From: Pseudomonas sp. R5(2019)
Lineage (GTDB): Bacteria > Pseudomonadota > Gammaproteobacteria > Pseudomonadales > Pseudomonadaceae
Assembly (NCBI RefSeq): GCF_009905435.1
Contig: NZ_JAAAMT010000017.1
Span: 1-64,000, forward strand
DNA length: 64,000 nt
Reading direction: 5' to 3'
Positions 1 to 8,181 of the stretch are shown here, piece by piece. Below the pieces are notes generated by a model. The model was given only the letters and a program-made list of their open reading frames with translations, was not told the origin of the DNA and made no database searches. Within the stretch, counting starts at the first letter, position 1, and every line of letters begins with the position of its first letter. A program made the position numbers and the translations under genes.

Positions 1-120
1 CGATGGGCTGCGAAGCGGCCCCAGCGATTCTGAAACCGCCGGCACTCGCAAGCTGAGTCGCAGATGTCACTGGCCTAAGGGGCCGCTTCGCAGCCCATCG
101 CGGCCAGGTCCGCTCCTACA
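1..120. repeat. REP inverted pair
   Basis: Two perfect 22-bp arms (1-22 and 79-100) face each other. They have the GATGGGCTGCGAAGCGGCCC core found again at about 2.4, 4.9 and 12.4 kb. The right arm continues into the tail GGCCAGGTCCGCTCCTAC. It lies downstream of the binding-protein gene and could also end its transcript. Confidence 0.85.
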
Positions 121-175
121 AGATCGCGAGCAAGCTTTGCCCACAAAAGCCCGCGCAGCGATTAGGTTCTGGGGG

Positions 176-1240
176 TTAGTTCATCTCGATGATGACTTGC
201 TCTTGCCACATTTGTGGCAGCTTCCTGGAGGTGGCTTCCCAGGCATCGGCATCCTTGATCGGCTTGGCATTCTTGTACTGCTCGTTGGGCAGCAACTTGG
301 CCTGCACCTCTTCGGGCAGCTTCAGGCTTTCGGCACGAATCGGCCGGGCGTTGCCCTTGGCCAGGTTGATCTGGCCGGCGTCGCTGAAGATGTATTCGCG
401 GGTCAGCTTGGCGGCATTCGGGTGCTTGGCGTATTTGTTGATGATGGTGGTGTAGCCGGAGATCACGGTGCCGTCGGACGGGATCAGCACGGTAAAGCGG
501 GAAGGGTCGATCTTTTCGCGGTAGCTCAGGCCGTTGAAGTCCCAGACCACGCCGACTTCCACTTCACCCTTTTCCAGGGTCTGGATGGTCGGGTTGGCCA
601 GCGACAGACGTTTCTGCTGGGCGATCCTGGTGAACAGCTGCAGGCCTGGCTCGATGTTCTTTTCATCACCGCCACGGGCGATGGCGGCGGCGAGTACGCC
701 GTTGGCGGCCTGGGCCGCGGTGCCTACGTCACCGATGGCGACCTTGTATTTGCCTTTCTCGAGGTCGGCCCAGCTCTTGGGGGCATCGGCGTCCTTGACC
801 AGCTGCTTGTTGATGATGAACGCGATGGTGCCGGTATAGGCCAGCGCCCAGTGGCCGTCCTTGTCCTTGGCCCAGTCCGGGATCTGCTCCCAGGTGCTTG
901 GCTTGTAGGGCTGGGTGACGCCCTTGGCCACCGCAATCGGGCCGAAGGCTGCACCGACGTCACCAATGTCGGCGCTGGCGTTGTCTTTTTCCGCGTCGAA
1001 CTTGGCCACTTCCTGGGCCGAGCTCATGTCGGTGTCGATGTGTTTGAGACCGTATTGGCTGGCCAGGTCTGCCCAGGTGCCTTTCCAGTTCGCCCAGTCA
1101 TCGGGCATGCCGACACTGTTGACGGCACCTTCGCTTCTGGCGGCGGCTTCCAGGGTTTTCAGGTCAGTGGCGGCGGCCATGGCAGAGGTGCACAGGGCGA
1201 TGGCCGAGCCTAACAGTGATGCCAGGAAAAGCTGTTTCAT
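176..1240 (-). CDS. ABC transporter periplasmic substrate-binding protein
   Basis: 354-residue periplasmic solute-binding protein of the Fe3+/polyamine/2-aminoethylphosphonate type (extracellular binding protein family 1/6). Residues 1-23 form a Sec signal peptide ending in AMA. The mature part has the usual two-lobe composition, with the segment SGYTTIINKYAKHPNAA typical of this group. The ATG at 1240 is chosen because AAGGAG lies about 8 nt upstream and the signal peptide starts there; longer reading would add 40 unlikely residues. The divergent neighbour is a PhnR-like GntR regulator, so a phosphonate or related ligand is inferred. Permease and ATPase genes are not in the window and may lie to the left. 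The ligand cannot be read from sequence alone. Confidence 0.88.
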   Translation of the reverse strand: MKQLFLASLLGSAIALCTSAMAAATDLKTLEAAARSEGAVNSVGMPDDWANWKGTWADLASQYGLKHIDTDMSSAQEVAKFDAEKDNASADIGDVGAAFGPIAVAKGVTQPYKPSTWEQIPDWAKDKDGHWALAYTGTIAFIINKQLVKDADAPKSWADLEKGKYKVAIGDVGTAAQAANGVLAAAIARGGDEKNIEPGLQLFTRIAQQKRLSLANPTIQTLEKGEVEVGVVWDFNGLSYREKIDPSRFTVLIPSDGTVISGYTTIINKYAKHPNAAKLTREYIFSDAGQINLAKGNARPIRAESLKLPEEVQAKLLPNEQYKNAKPIKDADAWEATSRKLPQMWQEQVIIEMN

Positions 1241-1309
1241 CCGAAGCTCCTTTTGGGTGCAGTGCAATACGTACGTTTTCTTTTGATTGAGCGTTGTTTG
1301 CGATTCGGG

Positions 1310-1323
1310 CTGGTCTAGGTCAG
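1310..1323. promoter_or_regulatory. Candidate GntR operator, binding-protein side
   Basis: Imperfect palindrome CTGGTCTAGGTCAG, 70 nt upstream of the binding-protein start. It matches 11 of 14 positions of the perfect palindrome in front of the regulator gene (1582-1595). UTRA-type GntR proteins bind such CTAG-centred sites. The assignment is inference. Confidence 0.5.
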
Positions 1324-1581
1324 CAAACCTTGCGCCAAATTTAGGCCTGTTGGATGACATTTGTATGTCCGAACTGCCCCCAAAAGCCCGCTTGCACGGT
1401 GACGTGCGAGTAAGCGTAGCCCACTTTCAAAACCCTGAAGCGCCACGCCCGGCAAGGGCTTGCGGGCCTTGCGCGGGTGACCGTTGGGCGGCTGCGTCAT
1501 CTGTTGGTCATTTGTGTTGCCTAATCTTGCAAGACTCCCCTGAGCCCGGCGCCGCGTCGCAATAGGGCTCTTTTGAACAGG

Positions 1582-1595
1582 CTGGACTAGTCCAG
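1582..1595. promoter_or_regulatory. Candidate GntR operator, autoregulatory side
   Basis: Perfect 14-bp palindrome CTGGACTAGTCCAG that ends 13 nt before the GntR start codon. A repressor bound here would block its own gene. It has a relative at 1310-1323 in the facing promoter. Confidence 0.5.
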
Positions 1596-1608
1596 GCAGG
1601 AAACCTTG

Positions 1609-2322
1609 ATGCAGGCACAGGCCCCACGGGCGGTAACGGCGATCTGCACGGCGCTGCAAGAGCAGATCGAACACGGTTTATTGGCGGCCGGCTGCAAGCT
1701 GCCGGCCGAGCGCAAACTCAGCGAAGTGTTCGCCACCACCCGCATCACCTTGCGTGAAGCCTTGGTGCAGCTGGAAGCCCGGGGCTTGATCTACCGCGAG
1801 GAGCGGCGCGGCTGGTTCGTCTCGCCGCCACGGCTGACGTACGACCTGATGAAACGCAGCCACTTCCATGCCATGGTTCGCGAGCAGGGCCGCGAGCCGT
1901 CCACGCATTTGCTCTCGGCGCGCCTGCAACCGGCGTCGGCGGCGGTGTGCGCGGCGTTGCAGCTACCGGCGTTGTCCAGCGTGATCCGCATCTGCCGCAG
2001 CCGCTGCATCGATGGCCGGCCGGTGCTGTACGCCGAGCACTACCTGAACCCGCAATACTTTCCCGGGATTCTGGCGTTAGACCTGGGGCAGTCCTTGACC
2101 GAACTGTATGCCCGGCATTACCAGATCGAGTACGGCCGGGTGCGCTTTGAAATGCTGCCCACCGCCTTGCCGGCTGCCGCGGCGGCGGCGCTGAAGGTGG
2201 CGCTGGGCACGCCGGGGCTGCATATCACGCGGGTTAACCATGACCAACAGGGGCGGTTGATTGATTGTGACCTGGAGTTTTGGCGGCACGATGCGATTTG
2301 CATGAGTGCGGTCGTGGGGTGA
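1609..2322 (+). CDS. GntR family (UTRA domain) regulator, PhnR-like
   Basis: 237-residue HutC/UTRA-type GntR regulator. A winged helix occupies roughly residues 10-75, with the typical PAERKLSE and TLREALVQLEARGLI segments. A ligand-sensing UTRA domain fills the rest and includes a VLYAEHYLNPQYFP-type motif. The ATG at 1609 has AGGA about 10 nt upstream; a TTG one codon earlier is also in frame. It is divergent from the substrate-binding protein, and the two related palindromes between them suggest it controls both genes. By family resemblance it is close to phosphonate regulators (PhnR), so 2-aminoethylphosphonate or a breakdown product is a reasonable inducer guess, not shown by the sequence. 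Confidence 0.85.
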   Translation: MQAQAPRAVTAICTALQEQIEHGLLAAGCKLPAERKLSEVFATTRITLREALVQLEARGLIYREERRGWFVSPPRLTYDLMKRSHFHAMVREQGREPSTHLLSARLQPASAAVCAALQLPALSSVIRICRSRCIDGRPVLYAEHYLNPQYFPGILALDLGQSLTELYARHYQIEYGRVRFEMLPTALPAAAAAALKVALGTPGLHITRVNHDQQGRLIDCDLEFWRHDAICMSAVVG

Positions 2323-2323
2323 T

Positions 2324-2429
2324 CCGGGGGCTGCTGCGCAGCCCATCGCGGCCGGGTCCGCTCCTACAGGAGTTACGCAATCCCATGTAGGAGCGGACCT
2401 GGCCGCGATGGGCCGCAAAGCGGCCCCAG
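2324..2429. repeat. REP inverted pair
   Basis: Two head-to-head copies of the GATGGGC(T/C)GCG..GCGGCCCC element joined by a short spacer, each with the CCGCTCCTACA tail pointing inward. It fills the gap between the convergent GntR and mechanosensitive channel genes and may act as a bidirectional terminator. Confidence 0.8.
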
Positions 2430-2432
2430 TGA

Positions 2433-4589
2433 TCACGAAGCCGACTCGGTCTTCCCACCGCCGGCGGTAACGACGTGCACACTCAGGCGCGGCATCGCCA
2501 GGTCCAGCCCGGATTCGTCCAGTTGGCGCTTGAGCGCCAGGTTGAAGGCGCGGGAGACTTCCCATTGTTTGATCGGCGCGGTCTTGAAGCGGGCGCGCAA
2601 AATGGCGGAGCCGGACTCGAAACTTTCCACCCCCTGAATCTCCAGCGGCGACCAGATGTTGCGGCGCTGCAATGGGTCGGTGCGCATTTTCTGGCCGACA
2701 TCACGCATCAGCCCGATGGCTTCGTCGATTTCCATGTTGTGCGGGATCGCTACCCGGAAGATCGCGTAACCAAACTCGCGCGAGTAGTTCTTGATGCTCT
2801 TGATCTCGCTGAACGGAATGGTGTGCACGATGCCGTCGATATCGCGCAGGCGCACGGTGCGGATGGTCAAGCCCTCCACCGTCCCGAGGTGCCCGCCCAC
2901 GTCCACGTAATCGTCAATGGCCAGAGAGTCTTCGATGATGATGAACAGGCCGGTGATCAAGTCCGCTACCAGCGATTGTGCACCAAAGCCGATCGCCAGG
3001 CCGATCACACCGGCACCGGCCAGCAGCGGCGTCACGTTCATGCCCATGTTCGCCAGGGCGACGATCAACGCCACGATAAAGATCACCACAAACAGCACGT
3101 TGCGAATCAACGGCATCATGGTTTGCGCCCGGGCATTGGCCAGGCCCTTGCGCGAGCGGGTGAGGGCGTGGTGCACCGCGGTGTCGGCGAGAATCCAGAT
3201 CAGCCAGGCGAAGACCAAGGTGCCGGTCAGGCCCAGCACCCGAACGCTGATTTCATGGCCGTCGCCTTCGGCGTAGCGGATCAGCGACAAGCCCCAGACC
3301 CGCATGCCCAACTCGATAAACACCAGCCAGATAAACAGGTGCACCAGCGTGTAGCCGAAGTTCTTCAAGCGCTCGGAATACAAGGCATGGCGCTTGTGTC
3401 CGCGCTGGGGCTTGAGCGCGTGGCGACGGACCAGGCCATTGCTGACCATGCACATCACCAGCAACACCGTGCACAGCAGCGACTGGCGCAGGGCGGTGCT
3501 GGTGTCGCCGGCGGAAATGAAGGTGGCAAACAGCGACACCGCCACCAGCACCAGTGCCGGCAAATACCAGAAGGTGCCGAGGATATCGATGGTGTCGCTC
3601 AGGGCGCGGCGGGTCAGGCGCCGGGACAGCGGCTGGTTGCGGATCAGGTGGGCGATGGGGCGACGAAAGCGCAGGATAAACACGCCGCTGGACAGCGCCG
3701 CCAGCACATTGGCCAGGGTCGCGGCGCTGTGCGCCAGGTGCAGGCCCAGGGTTTCGACCAGCCGCGGGTCACTGATCGCCTCGCCAAACGCGGCAAAGCT
3801 GCCGATCAGCCACAGCGGATGGAACGCCTGATGGCGCAGGATATACAAGGCGCGATGACGATGCGGGCCATCGAGCAAAGAGAAGGCGATGACGCAGACC
3901 GCCGAGAAACAGGTACCGATCACCAGCGCGTAAGCCAGCACCATCGCCAGCGATTTGCCCAGCGATGAAGGCAGGGCGTAGCTCAGGTAAACGGTGAAGA
4001 TCAGCGCGATCAGCCAGGGGCCGAGTTTGCGCAGGGCAAACAGCACCAGATCCCAGGTGCGCGGGTGTTGTGGCAACTCCAGGGCCAGGCCGAAGCGCTG
4101 GCGCACCCGGTGGCCAATCCAGATCAGGCCATAGGCGAGCAGGCTCCAGGCCAGCAGGATCAGCACAAAGCCGAAGATGATCGTCGGCCACTGTTCGGTC
4201 GGCGCGATCAGCGCCATGAACTCATCCTCGGCCTGGTCCCATTCAGCCGACCAGCGCATGAGCGGGCTGTCTTCGCCGACAAACTGCTGCTCGAAACGGC
4301 TCAAGGTGCTGCCAATCAAGCCCAGCACGCCCTGCTCGGCGGGGGGTTGGGCCTGCCTGGTGCTGTCGCGCAGCTTCTTGAGGTCCGACAGTAGCTTGCT
4401 CCGTTGCTGATCGTTTTCCAGGGTCTGGATCACTTCATCGAGCGACTGGCCCAGCGGCTGAGTGGCTTCCGGCTGCGGCTTGCTGCCACCGAGCAGGCTG
4501 GGCAGCCCTGCCGCCTGGGCGGAAGAAAAGGCCAGCAGGGCGATCAAAAACAGACAGGGCAAGGCAAGCAAGCGGGTGAAGGCAGGCAC
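2433..4589 (-). CDS. Mechanosensitive ion channel family protein (MscS type)
   Basis: About 718-residue inner-membrane MscS-family channel with a long N-terminal extension. From the GTG at 4589 it begins with a signal peptide cleaved near SAQA, followed by a soluble segment, then about ten membrane spans. The MscS core is at the C-terminus: the pore helix ANMGMNVTPLLAGAGVIGLA, then the beta domain with GFGAQSLVADLITGLFIIIEDS. The family gates in response to membrane tension and protects against hypo-osmotic shock. Start choice: an in-frame ATG at 4646 would put 19 charged residues before the signal peptide and lacks a Shine-Dalgarno; the GTG has GAGG about 12 nt upstream. The small membrane protein at 4661-4825 lies just upstream in the same direction. 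Confidence 0.88.
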   Translation of the reverse strand: MPAFTRLLALPCLFLIALLAFSSAQAAGLPSLLGGSKPQPEATQPLGQSLDEVIQTLENDQQRSKLLSDLKKLRDSTRQAQPPAEQGVLGLIGSTLSRFEQQFVGEDSPLMRWSAEWDQAEDEFMALIAPTEQWPTIIFGFVLILLAWSLLAYGLIWIGHRVRQRFGLALELPQHPRTWDLVLFALRKLGPWLIALIFTVYLSYALPSSLGKSLAMVLAYALVIGTCFSAVCVIAFSLLDGPHRHRALYILRHQAFHPLWLIGSFAAFGEAISDPRLVETLGLHLAHSAATLANVLAALSSGVFILRFRRPIAHLIRNQPLSRRLTRRALSDTIDILGTFWYLPALVLVAVSLFATFISAGDTSTALRQSLLCTVLLVMCMVSNGLVRRHALKPQRGHKRHALYSERLKNFGYTLVHLFIWLVFIELGMRVWGLSLIRYAEGDGHEISVRVLGLTGTLVFAWLIWILADTAVHHALTRSRKGLANARAQTMMPLIRNVLFVVIFIVALIVALANMGMNVTPLLAGAGVIGLAIGFGAQSLVADLITGLFIIIEDSLAIDDYVDVGGHLGTVEGLTIRTVRLRDIDGIVHTIPFSEIKSIKNYSREFGYAIFRVAIPHNMEIDEAIGLMRDVGQKMRTDPLQRRNIWSPLEIQGVESFESGSAILRARFKTAPIKQWEVSRAFNLALKRQLDESGLDLAMPRLSVHVVTAGGGKTESAS

Positions 4590-4660
4590 CGGGCGGTCAA
4601 CCTCAACGATGGAAATCGAGCGAGTGTACGAGGCCCCCGAAGGCATTGCGAGGGTAATTG

Positions 4661-4825
4661 TCAGGCGAGCTTTTCGAGGATCTTGTAGACCATCAAGCCG
4701 AGGATGCCGATCATCCCGATCCAGATCATCAGCACGCCGAAATTGCTTTCACGGTAATTGAACCCGATGGTCAACAGCAAAAGCCCGGCGAGGACGGGGA
4801 TGAACATCGACTGGAACGGTGACAT
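4661..4825 (-). CDS. Small membrane protein, 54 residues
   Basis: Short open frame encoding 54 residues with two hydrophobic stretches (about 8-22 and 29-46) separated by NYRES, ending in KILEKLA. That is the layout of a small two-span inner-membrane protein. It ends 71 nt before the chosen mechanosensitive channel start (14 nt before the alternative ATG), on the same strand, so the two are probably cotranscribed. A weak AGGG lies about 9 nt before the ATG. I do not recognise a named family. It could be an accessory subunit of the channel or an independent small protein. Confidence 0.7.
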   Translation of the reverse strand: MSPFQSMFIPVLAGLLLLTIGFNYRESNFGVLMIWIGMIGILGLMVYKILEKLA

Positions 4826-4881
4826 GGGATGATTCCCTATGCGCTAGGTGGGTGCCTTAAGCATAGGTTGGTTTAGGAAGG

Positions 4882-5001
4882 CCGGGGCTGCTTTGCAGCC
4901 CATCGCGGCCAGGTCCGCTCCTACAGGAATCTGCGCGGACCCTGTAGGAGCGGCGGTCCGGCGACCCGGCCTGGCCGCGATGGGCCGCGCAGCGGCCCCG
5001 G
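4882..5001. repeat. REP inverted pair
   Basis: Head-to-head GATGGGC..GCGGCCCC REP elements with CCGCTCCTACA tails inward. The right copy carries the extra GGCGGTCCGGCGACCCGGC insertion that is also seen in the 12.4 kb cluster. It sits between the small membrane protein and the aminopeptidase gene, so it may separate their transcripts. Confidence 0.8.
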
Positions 5002-5006
5002 ATGGA

Positions 5007-6296
5007 TCATGGCAAATCGTGACTGGCGTAGAACGCCCCCAGCACCTTGACCAGGTGCGCCAGGTCCTGGCTGCCACACACCTCGCGAATCGAGTGCATG
5101 CCGAAGGTCGGCAGGCCGATGTCGACGGTACGCACGCCCAGGTGGCTGGCGGTGATCGGGCCGATGGTCGAGCCGCAACCCATGTCGCTGCGTACCACAA
5201 AGCTTTGCACCGGCACTTCCACCGCCATGCACAGGTGGCGGAAGAAACCGGCGGTTTCGCTGTTGGTGGCGTAGCGCTGGTTGTTGTTGACCTTGATCAC
5301 CGGCCCCGCGTTGAGCTTGGGCCCGTGGTTGCCGTCGTGTTTGTCGGCATAGTTGGGGTGCACGCCGTGGGCGTTGTCGGCCGAGACCAGCAGCGAGCGC
5401 TGGATAGTGCGCACGTAATCGTCACCGTCCGGCAGCAGGCGCTGCAGGGTTTGCTCCAGCATCGGGCCATCGGCGCCGCAGGCCGAGCAGGAACCGACTT
5501 CTTCATGGTCGTTGCAGACCAGCACGCAGGTTTCGTCGCCTTCGGCATCGAGCAGCGCCTGCAGGCCGGCATAGCAGGACAGCAGGTTGTCGAGCCGCGC
5601 GCCAGCGATGAAATCGCCGTTCAGGCCAATGACCGCCGCGCTTTGGGTGTCGTAGAAGCTCAGCTCGTAATCAAGCACCACATCGGCGTTCAGACCGTGC
5701 TCGCGGGCCAGCTGCTCGGTCAGCAGGGCGCGGAAATCCACGCGCTCGTCCCCGGCCACCTGGGCCAGTACCGGTGGCAGCTCGGTTTGCGGGTTGATCA
5801 TCCAGCCTTCGTTGGCGGTGCGATTGAGGTGGATGGCCAGGTTGGGGATGATCGCAATCGGTGCCTTGAAGTCGACCAGCTGGCTCTCGACCTTGCCGTC
5901 ACGGCGGAAGGTCACGCGGCCGGCCAGCGACAGGTCGCGGTCGAACCACGGCGCCAGCAGGGCTCCGCCGTAGACCTCGACGCCCAGTTGCAGGAAGCCC
6001 TGGCGCTGCAGCTCTGGCTGCGGCTTGACGCGCAGGCACGGGCTGTCGGTGTGGGCGCCGACCAGGCGGATACCGTTAAGCAGCGGCGAGTGACGGCCGA
6101 GCTTGATGGCGATAATCGAAGAGTCGTTGCGCGTCAGGTAATAGCGCCCACCCGGGGCGGTGGACCAACTGTCGCGTTCATCCAGACGCTGGTAGCCGGC
6201 GGCTTCGAGGCGCTGCGCCAGGCTTGCGGTGGCGTGGAAGGGGGTAGGGGAGGCCTTGAGGAAATCGATCAGGCCTTGATTCAAAACGTCGCGCAT
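5007..6296 (-). CDS. apeB: M18 family aminopeptidase
   Basis: 429-residue cytoplasmic zinc aminopeptidase of family M18 (aspartyl aminopeptidase-like), releasing N-terminal residues from peptides. Metal-site motifs are visible in order: [14 protein letters not shown] (about 79), ARLDNL (about 230), [18 protein letters not shown] (about 255) and [11 protein letters not shown]-like [14 protein letters not shown] near the C-terminus. Length fits the bacterial family (about 430). The ATG at 6296 has GGAG 6 nt upstream; upstream sequence is REP DNA, so the longer frame is rejected. It neighbours rluA and min genes as recalled for PAO1 (PA3247). Confidence 0.95.
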   Translation of the reverse strand: MRDVLNQGLIDFLKASPTPFHATASLAQRLEAAGYQRLDERDSWSTAPGGRYYLTRNDSSIIAIKLGRHSPLLNGIRLVGAHTDSPCLRVKPQPELQRQGFLQLGVEVYGGALLAPWFDRDLSLAGRVTFRRDGKVESQLVDFKAPIAIIPNLAIHLNRTANEGWMINPQTELPPVLAQVAGDERVDFRALLTEQLAREHGLNADVVLDYELSFYDTQSAAVIGLNGDFIAGARLDNLLSCYAGLQALLDAEGDETCVLVCNDHEEVGSCSACGADGPMLEQTLQRLLPDGDDYVRTIQRSLLVSADNAHGVHPNYADKHDGNHGPKLNAGPVIKVNNNQRYATNSETAGFFRHLCMAVEVPVQSFVVRSDMGCGSTIGPITASHLGVRTVDIGLPTFGMHSIREVCGSQDLAHLVKVLGAFYASHDLP

Positions 6297-6363
6297 AGGT
6301 GGCTCCAGACAGCAGTGGCGCGAGTTTACCGTATTGAGTCGATCCAGACACTGCAGCGCCTGC

Positions 6364-6460
6364 ATTCGCGGCGGTCCGGCGATCCGGTAAATCCGCTCCC
6401 ACAAATACCCCACTTACTCTGTGTGGAGCGGGCTTGTGGGAGCGGATTTATCCGCGAATA
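6364..6460. repeat. REP pair upstream of the RAYT gene
   Basis: Two inward-facing copies of the TGTGGGAGCGGATTTA..CCGCGAA element. The outer copy (6364-6403) is a variant with GGTCCGGCGATCCGG inserted in its stem; the inner copy (6435-6460) is the standard form. The matching variant occurs on the far side of the transposase gene at 7075-7106. Confidence 0.85.
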
Positions 6461-6555
6461 GCCTCACCACCGTAACACTCTGCAAACCACCCATCCAGCT
6501 TCACTTCTCACACCCATGTACTTTCCCCCAACACCCAAAAAACAAGGACGTTTTC

Positions 6556-7005
6556 ATGGCTGACTCTCGCCGCCTGCGCACAGGCCGGTACTCCGAGCCC
6601 GGGCGCATCTATCTGGTCACTTCGGTCGTGATCGACCGTCAGCCGGTATTTGCTGATTGGCGCCTGGGCCGACGGGTCGTCAGCCAATTCAGGCAGGCGC
6701 AGGAGGAAGGTCTCGCATCGTCCATCGCCTGGGTAGTGATGCCCGACCATTTTCACTGGTTGATCGAGCTGCGCGCGGGCGAGCTTTCGGACGTTGTACG
6801 CCGCACCAAGGCAAGGACCACGCACAGCGTCAATGCGGCGATGGGGCGGTCGGGCCGGTTGTGGCAAGCGGGGTTTCATGATCGGGCGGTGCGGCGGGAA
6901 GAAGATGTGAAACGGTTGGCGCGGTATGTGATTGCCAATCCGGTGCGGGCCGGGCTGGTGGAGCGGGTGGGGGATTATCCGCTGTGGGATGCGATGTGGA
7001 TTTGA
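6556..7005 (+). CDS. REP-associated tyrosine transposase (RAYT)
   Basis: 149-residue single-domain HUH endonuclease related to IS200/IS605 TnpA. The metal-binding HUH motif is H65-F-H67 in MPDHFHWL, and the likely nucleophile is Y124 in ARYVIANPVRAGLV. Such enzymes nick REP hairpins in single-stranded DNA and are thought to spread them; they are usually single-copy and vertically inherited. The ATG at 6556 starts the conserved region; AAGGACG lies about 7 nt upstream. It is flanked on both sides by REP pairs of one family, forming a complete REPtron. No frameshift or missing catalytic residue is seen, so it is likely functional. Confidence 0.93.
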   Translation: MADSRRLRTGRYSEPGRIYLVTSVVIDRQPVFADWRLGRRVVSQFRQAQEEGLASSIAWVVMPDHFHWLIELRAGELSDVVRRTKARTTHSVNAAMGRSGRLWQAGFHDRAVRREEDVKRLARYVIANPVRAGLVERVGDYPLWDAMWI

Positions 7006-7012
7006 GGGCCTC

Positions 7013-7107
7013 ATTCGCGGATAAATCCGCTCCCACAAAAGCCCTTACACAGAACCTGAGCGGGGAGCTTTTCATGTGGGAGCGGATTTACCGGACCGCC
7101 GCGAATG
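7013..7107. repeat. REP pair downstream of the RAYT gene
   Basis: Standard TGTGGGAGCGGATTTATCC element in inverted orientation (7013-7037) followed by a variant copy (7075-7106) carrying GGACCGCC in the stem. The variant mirrors the outermost copy upstream of the gene but lacks 8 bases of its insertion. Confidence 0.85.
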
Positions 7108-7120
7108 CAGACGCCGCCGA

Positions 7121-7756
7121 TCAAAACGGCGCCGGGCACTCGAACTTCAACCGCTCACCCGTCACCGGATGAGTAAAGCCCAGCATGCTCGCATGCAAAC
7201 ACAGCCGCTCATGGGCCGCCAATGCCTGTTCATGGGCATACAACCGATCACCCAACAGCGGATGCCCGATCGACAGCATGTGCACCCGCAGCTGGTGCGA
7301 GCGGCCGGTGATCGGGGTCAGTTCGACGCGGCTGTAGTCACCGCAACGCTCCAGCACGCGCCAGAAGGTCAGGGCATGCTTGCCGAACTCGTGATCGACC
7401 ACATGCCGCGGCTTGGTGGGCGGGTCGTAGCGCAGGGGCAGGTCGATGCTGCCGCTGTCCAATTCCGGGCTGCCCCAGCACAGTGCGGTGTAGGCCTTTT
7501 CAGTTTCGCGGTCGTGGAACTGGCGCGACAGTTCTCGGTGGGCGTCCGGGTTGCGGGCAAGCAGGATAATGCCGGAGGTTTCCCAATCCAGGCGGTGAAC
7601 GATCAGCGCCCCGGGGTAGCCGTTCTCCTGCAGGCGGGTGATCAGGCAGTCCTTGTTGTCCTCGGCACGGCCGGGGACGGACAGCAGCAGGGTGGGCTTG
7701 TCGATCACCAGGAAGGCTGGGTCCTGGTGAATGACGCGGATGTTCGACAACGGCAT
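7121..7756 (-). CDS. rluA: RluA family pseudouridine synthase
   Basis: 211-residue pseudouridine synthase that isomerises uridine in RNA. Similarity over the whole length to E. coli RluA (23S U746 and tRNA U32) supports the name: LLSVPGR, the catalytic HRLDWETSG with Asp57, and the PITGRSHQLRVHMLSIGHP block. No S4 domain precedes the catalytic domain, again as in RluA. An ATG eight codons upstream (7780) is an alternative start; neither has a strong Shine-Dalgarno, and homologues I recall begin at MPLSNIR. It is followed upstream by a REP palindrome and then minE. Confidence 0.92.
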   Translation of the reverse strand: MPLSNIRVIHQDPAFLVIDKPTLLLSVPGRAEDNKDCLITRLQENGYPGALIVHRLDWETSGIILLARNPDAHRELSRQFHDRETEKAYTALCWGSPELDSGSIDLPLRYDPPTKPRHVVDHEFGKHALTFWRVLERCGDYSRVELTPITGRSHQLRVHMLSIGHPLLGDRLYAHEQALAAHERLCLHASMLGFTHPVTGERLKFECPAPF

Positions 7757-7802
7757 TTGAATCGTCTCGGTAAACGGCATTTACAGACAGCACATAAAAC
7801 AC

Positions 7803-7887
7803 TGTGGGAGCGGATTTATCCGCGAATAGCTTCAACACACATTCTGGATCTGTGTTGAAGCTATTCGCGGATAAATCCGCTCCCACA
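7803..7887. repeat. REP palindrome, 37-bp perfect arms
   Basis: Perfect inverted repeat: arms 7803-7839 and 7851-7887 with an 11-nt spacer. The arms contain the TGTGGGAGCGGATTTATCC REP plus 11 more identical bases (AGCTTCAACAC), longer identity than the REP alone needs. It lies between minE and rluA, both leftward, and may uncouple their expression. Confidence 0.88.
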
Positions 7888-7926
7888 AAAGCCGGCCCCT
7901 CACAAGAGCAAGCCTGCCTTAAATGA

Positions 7927-8181
7927 TCAGCGATCCGGCAGGGTGATGTTGAGCTCCAGAATCGAGCAGCTGCCCTGGCTCTCAAGGGCGACCTGAACCT
8001 GATCGTTCTCGATCTGCACGTACTTGCGAATGACCTCGACCAGTTCCTTCTGCAAGGCTGGCAGGTAGTCCGGGGTGCTGCGCTGGCCGCGTTCGTGCGC
8101 CACGATGATCTGTAGACGCTCTTTCGCTACCGAAGCGGTGCTTACTTTCTTGCTGGCACGAAAGAAGTCAAAAAGGTTCAT
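7927..8181 (-). CDS. minE: Cell division topological specificity factor MinE
   Basis: 84-residue MinE. It stimulates MinD ATPase, releases MinD from the membrane and so drives the pole-to-pole Min oscillation that places the division septum at mid-cell. The N-terminus [12 protein letters not shown] is the membrane-binding helix, the following segment is the anti-MinCD part ([13 protein letters not shown]), and the C-terminal half is the topological domain. Its ATG overlaps the minD stop by 4 nt (ATGA), so translation is coupled in the minCDE operon. Confidence 0.97.
   Translation of the reverse strand: MNLFDFFRASKKVSTASVAKERLQIIVAHERGQRSTPDYLPALQKELVEVIRKYVQIENDQVQVALESQGSCSILELNITLPDR

Larger units (their letters stand above)
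1241..1608. other. Divergent intergenic region
   Basis: 367 bases between the binding-protein gene and the GntR gene, holding both promoters. Apart from the two CTAG-centred palindromes (1310-1323, 1582-1595) I see no gene, REP element or terminator. Confidence 0.7.
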
